Assembly: GCA_021159125.1 (NCBI GenBank)
Contig: JAGGSL010000112.1
Coordinates: 1 to 14,747 of the forward strand
DNA: 14,747 bases
Origin: Thermoplasmata archaeon
Lineage (GTDB): Archaea > Thermoplasmatota > E2 > UBA202 > DSCA01
Reading direction: 5' to 3'
The position numbers and the translations under genes are program-made. Every line of letters starts with the position of its first letter. The stretch's first letter is position 1. The notes below the pieces were generated by a model. It was not told the origin of the DNA, did not search any database, and saw only the letters and a list, made by a program, of their open reading frames with translations. Below, piece after piece: positions 13,861 through 14,747 of the stretch.

Positions 13861-14747
13861 TCTTCCATCGCCTTCTCATACACCTCTTTATTATATATGC
13901 ATCCCGGGTCTGGAGCGAGATAGTCGCCAGTGTAAGCATATGCTCTTGCTCTGCATCCTCCGCAATAATAGCGGTAATCGCATTTTCCGCAGAAACCCTC
14001 CAGTATGTCCTTATTTCTGAGATTGCTGAGGACTTCATTTTTCTCCCACAGCTCCTCGAAATCATCCTCCAGGATATTGCCGACCTTCAGCGGGAAGAAG
14101 ACGCAGGGCTGCAAATCGCCGTTGGCTCTCATGGACATGTAAAAGCGGCCTGCTCCGCACCCGCCTATAAACTCCGCCAGGTCAACAAGCTGTCCTGCAA
14201 GCTTCGGATTGTAAAAATGGGTTGGCACAATTTTCTGGCTCTCGCCTTCCTCTTGCTGGAGTGCAACCCTGGCGAATTGAGGGGCTGTTGAAAGCACGTT
14301 TATTTTTCTTCCTTTTCTCAACTCGCCCCACAGCATTTTGAGCATCTCCTCTCGCTCATCAGGAGTCAGGTCTGTTTCAAAAATTTCCTTTCCCCTGCCC
14401 GTGGGAACAAAATTATATGCCATAAACCAGTTTGCTCCGAGGTCTTCTCCGAACTGTATTATATCGGGAAGCTGTTTGTAGTTGTATCTGGTCACCGTGG
14501 TGGAAATTTCGACAAAAAATCCCTCGGCAACGGCATTCTTTATTCCCTGAACAGTTTTATCAAATGCGCCTTTCACGCCCCTGAATTCATCATGAGTTTC
14601 AGCATCTATCCCGTCGAGGCTAATTTGCACAAACTGGACGCCTGCCTCCTTCATCTCTTTTGCCTTTTCCTTCGTGATAAGAGTGCCGTTTGTAGCCATT
14701 GCCACGTAGATGCCTTTATCCGTTGCATATCTTGCCAGTTCCATTAT
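13851..14747 (-). CDS. Radical SAM/SPASM protein, NirJ/AhbC/AhbD-like (N-terminus outside window)
   Basis: The open frame runs to the window edge, so the N-terminal CxxxCxxC cluster and the true start are missing; the first visible residues are Ile-Met-Glu-Leu. The visible part has the radical SAM barrel (ATNGTLITKEKAKEM, QISLDGIDAETHDEFRG) and a C-terminal SPASM domain. SPASM cysteines include the Cys of GGCGAG, the GDLQPC site (G-x4-C), CGKCDYRYYCGGC (C-x2-C-x5-C-x2-C) and the last PGC. The tail CRARAYAYTGDYLAPDPGC is close to enzymes of the siroheme-to-heme branch (NirJ, AhbC, AhbD) and to related peptide-modifying SPASM proteins. The exact reaction cannot be fixed without the N-terminus. 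It is the upstream gene of a ten-base overlapping pair with the B12-type radical SAM gene. Confidence 0.85.
   Translation of the reverse strand: MMELARYATDKGIYVAMATNGTLITKEKAKEMKEAGVQFVQISLDGIDAETHDEFRGVKGAFDKTVQGIKNAVAEGFFVEISTTVTRYNYKQLPDIIQFGEDLGANWFMAYNFVPTGRGKEIFETDLTPDEREEMLKMLWGELRKGRKINVLSTAPQFARVALQQEEGESQKIVPTHFYNPKLAGQLVDLAEFIGGCGAGRFYMSMRANGDLQPCVFFPLKVGNILEDDFEELWEKNEVLSNLRNKDILEGFCGKCDYRYYCGGCRARAYAYTGDYLAPDPGCIYNKEVYEKAMEEWK

Noticed and set aside
13668..14291. A 207-residue plus-strand frame across the radical SAM genes
   Set aside because: It is antisense to two well-supported radical SAM genes, spans their overlap, and has no domain or start signal.
1..14747. tRNA, rRNA, CRISPR array, insertion sequence ends or a phage module
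   Set aside because: No repeat-spacer pattern, transposase, terminal repeats or tRNA cloverleaf was recognised; genes look like ordinary archaeal chromosomal content of uniform composition.

Overview
The window looks like chromosomal DNA from a euryarchaeote, most plausibly a Thermoplasmatota-like lineage; that placement is an inference from gene content. Supporting signs are an archaeal Lhr-type helicase followed by an archaeal calcineurin-like phosphoesterase, an archaeal Sm protein, the archaeal form of YchF with a four-cysteine insert, PhoU/TrkA-C proteins, stand-alone Lrp-type RAM domains, and AT-rich TATA boxes about 25-26 nt before many start codons with no Shine-Dalgarno. That spacing implies leaderless transcripts and decides several starts. 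No rRNA, tRNA, CRISPR array or insertion sequence was seen, and no gene-free stretch exceeds 300 bases.

Layout. Bases 3-110 are the tail of a secreted FG-GAP/VCBS-type protein. It converges on a minus-strand pair of paralogous PhoU + TrkA-C proteins (112-1319). These are divergent from an overlapping pair: a free RAM (Lrp ligand-binding) protein and a 10-TM DMT-like transporter that carries its own C-terminal RAM domain (1397-2877). Next come a methylthioadenosine/methylthioinosine phosphorylase (2912-3658), Lhr helicase (3695-6235) and an overlapping metallophosphoesterase (6219-6959). The 241-base gap after it holds a decayed N-terminal remnant of an ammonium transporter gene.

Two secreted proteins follow: a CrtC/AttH-type lipocalin-like protein (7201-8313) and an M28 metallopeptidase with a C-terminal beta domain (8389-9660). 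Then come an Sm protein (9700-9915), a possible SecB-like small protein (9967-10395), and an apparent operon of a winged-helix regulator, a small Sm/SH3-like protein and YchF GTPase (10496-12391). The right end is a minus-strand operon of two radical SAM enzymes, a SPASM protein running off the window and a B12-binding-type protein, overlapping by 10 bases.

How the genes may work together. RAM and TrkA-C domains both sense small ligands, so the left part reads as a ligand-gated transport or sensing module. Lhr and the phosphoesterase are probably a nucleic-acid repair or processing pair. The middle is an extracellular degradation/modification zone. The right part is RNA- and translation-linked housekeeping, followed by cofactor or peptide modification chemistry. 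The points most worth a second look are the RAM-transporter fusion beside a free RAM protein, the amt remnant, the SecB-like candidate, the CrtC/AttH-like secreted protein and the paired radical SAM genes.
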